NCBI GenBank assembly: GCA_900539035.1
Contig: UQAU01000004.1
Location: 24,903 to 88,902 of the forward strand
From: an uncultured Collinsella sp.
Lineage (GTDB): Bacteria; Actinomycetota; Coriobacteriia; Coriobacteriales; Coriobacteriaceae
Direction of reading: 5' to 3'
Length of the DNA stretch: 64,000 bases
Part shown: positions 63,946 to 64,000 of the stretch, piece after piece
How positions within the stretch are numbered: position 1 is the stretch's first letter
Layout of the letters: every line of letters begins with the position of its first letter
Notes under the pieces: generated by a model
Databases searched by the model: none
Told to the model about the DNA's origin: nothing
What the model saw: only the letters and a program-made list of their open reading frames with translations
Translations under genes and position numbers: made by a program

Positions 63946-64000
63946 AAACCCCCGCGGTGGGCTGCGCCGCCTCGCCCAAGCCGCAGAAAAAGGTAGATTT

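Overview
The window is a high-GC, gene-dense actinobacterial chromosome segment. Its gene content points to an anaerobic gut member of the Coriobacteriia, most likely Collinsella or a close relative. The evidence is pyruvate:ferredoxin oxidoreductase, rubrerythrin, a mannose-family PTS with SIS-domain deglycase-like proteins, YpdA/LytS-LytTR pairs and actinobacterial Ser/Thr kinase-FHA modules. The species assignment is inference; no 16S gene, phage, insertion sequence or CRISPR array is visible.

Layout. 1-2983: a minus-strand operon of a membrane Ser/Thr kinase and a DUF3662/FHA protein (partial), then a YcxB-like membrane protein. 3099-7353: replication and recombination genes dnaX, ybaB and recR around a small membrane protein. 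7599-11287: a second signalling operon (anchored Ser/Gly-linker protein, membrane Ser/Thr kinase, FHA protein) with ATGA coupling. 11739-15278: nifJ. 15933-23618: carbamate kinase, C39-like peptidase, APC permease, metal amidohydrolase and a LytS/LytTR pair. 23711-30066: phospholipase C-like protein, UMF1 transporter, glycosyltransferase coupled to a second LytS/LytTR pair, and a phosphodiesterase. 30477-30554: tRNA-Asp. 30914-32980: Rrf2 regulator, MutY-like glycosylase without Fe-S ligands, rubrerythrin. 32990-33180 is an abnormal G/C homopolymer block. 33312-46171: small membrane proteins, an HTH protein, rmuC, ABC exporter, nth, mfd, PAP2 phosphatase, threonine aldolase and acetyltransferase.

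46217-60780 is a carbohydrate/Amadori-type island. It holds three HutC-type GntR regulators, three SIS-domain sugar-phosphate deglycase/isomerase-like proteins, an EamA transporter, a mannose-family PTS (fused IIAB, IIC, IID), a beta-phosphoglucomutase-like HAD phosphatase, a YitT protein and recQ. The likely pathway is PTS import and phosphorylation of a glycated amine, then deamination or deglycation by the SIS enzymes. 60911-63665: L-2-hydroxyisocaproate-type dehydrogenase, metA with acetyl-CoA-type specificity, and 5-formyl-THF cyclo-ligase.

The most unusual signal is non-coding. Several families of intergenic inverted-repeat elements recur. One (43363-43494, 48141-48300, 56583-56741) has conserved linkers and arms whose sequence changes while pairing is kept, as expected of a selected RNA or DNA structure. 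A second recurrent motif, TTGCATAAT, precedes ybaB-recR, carbamate kinase and the first LytS gene. A CGTTATA/TATAACG motif links three promoters of the sugar island.
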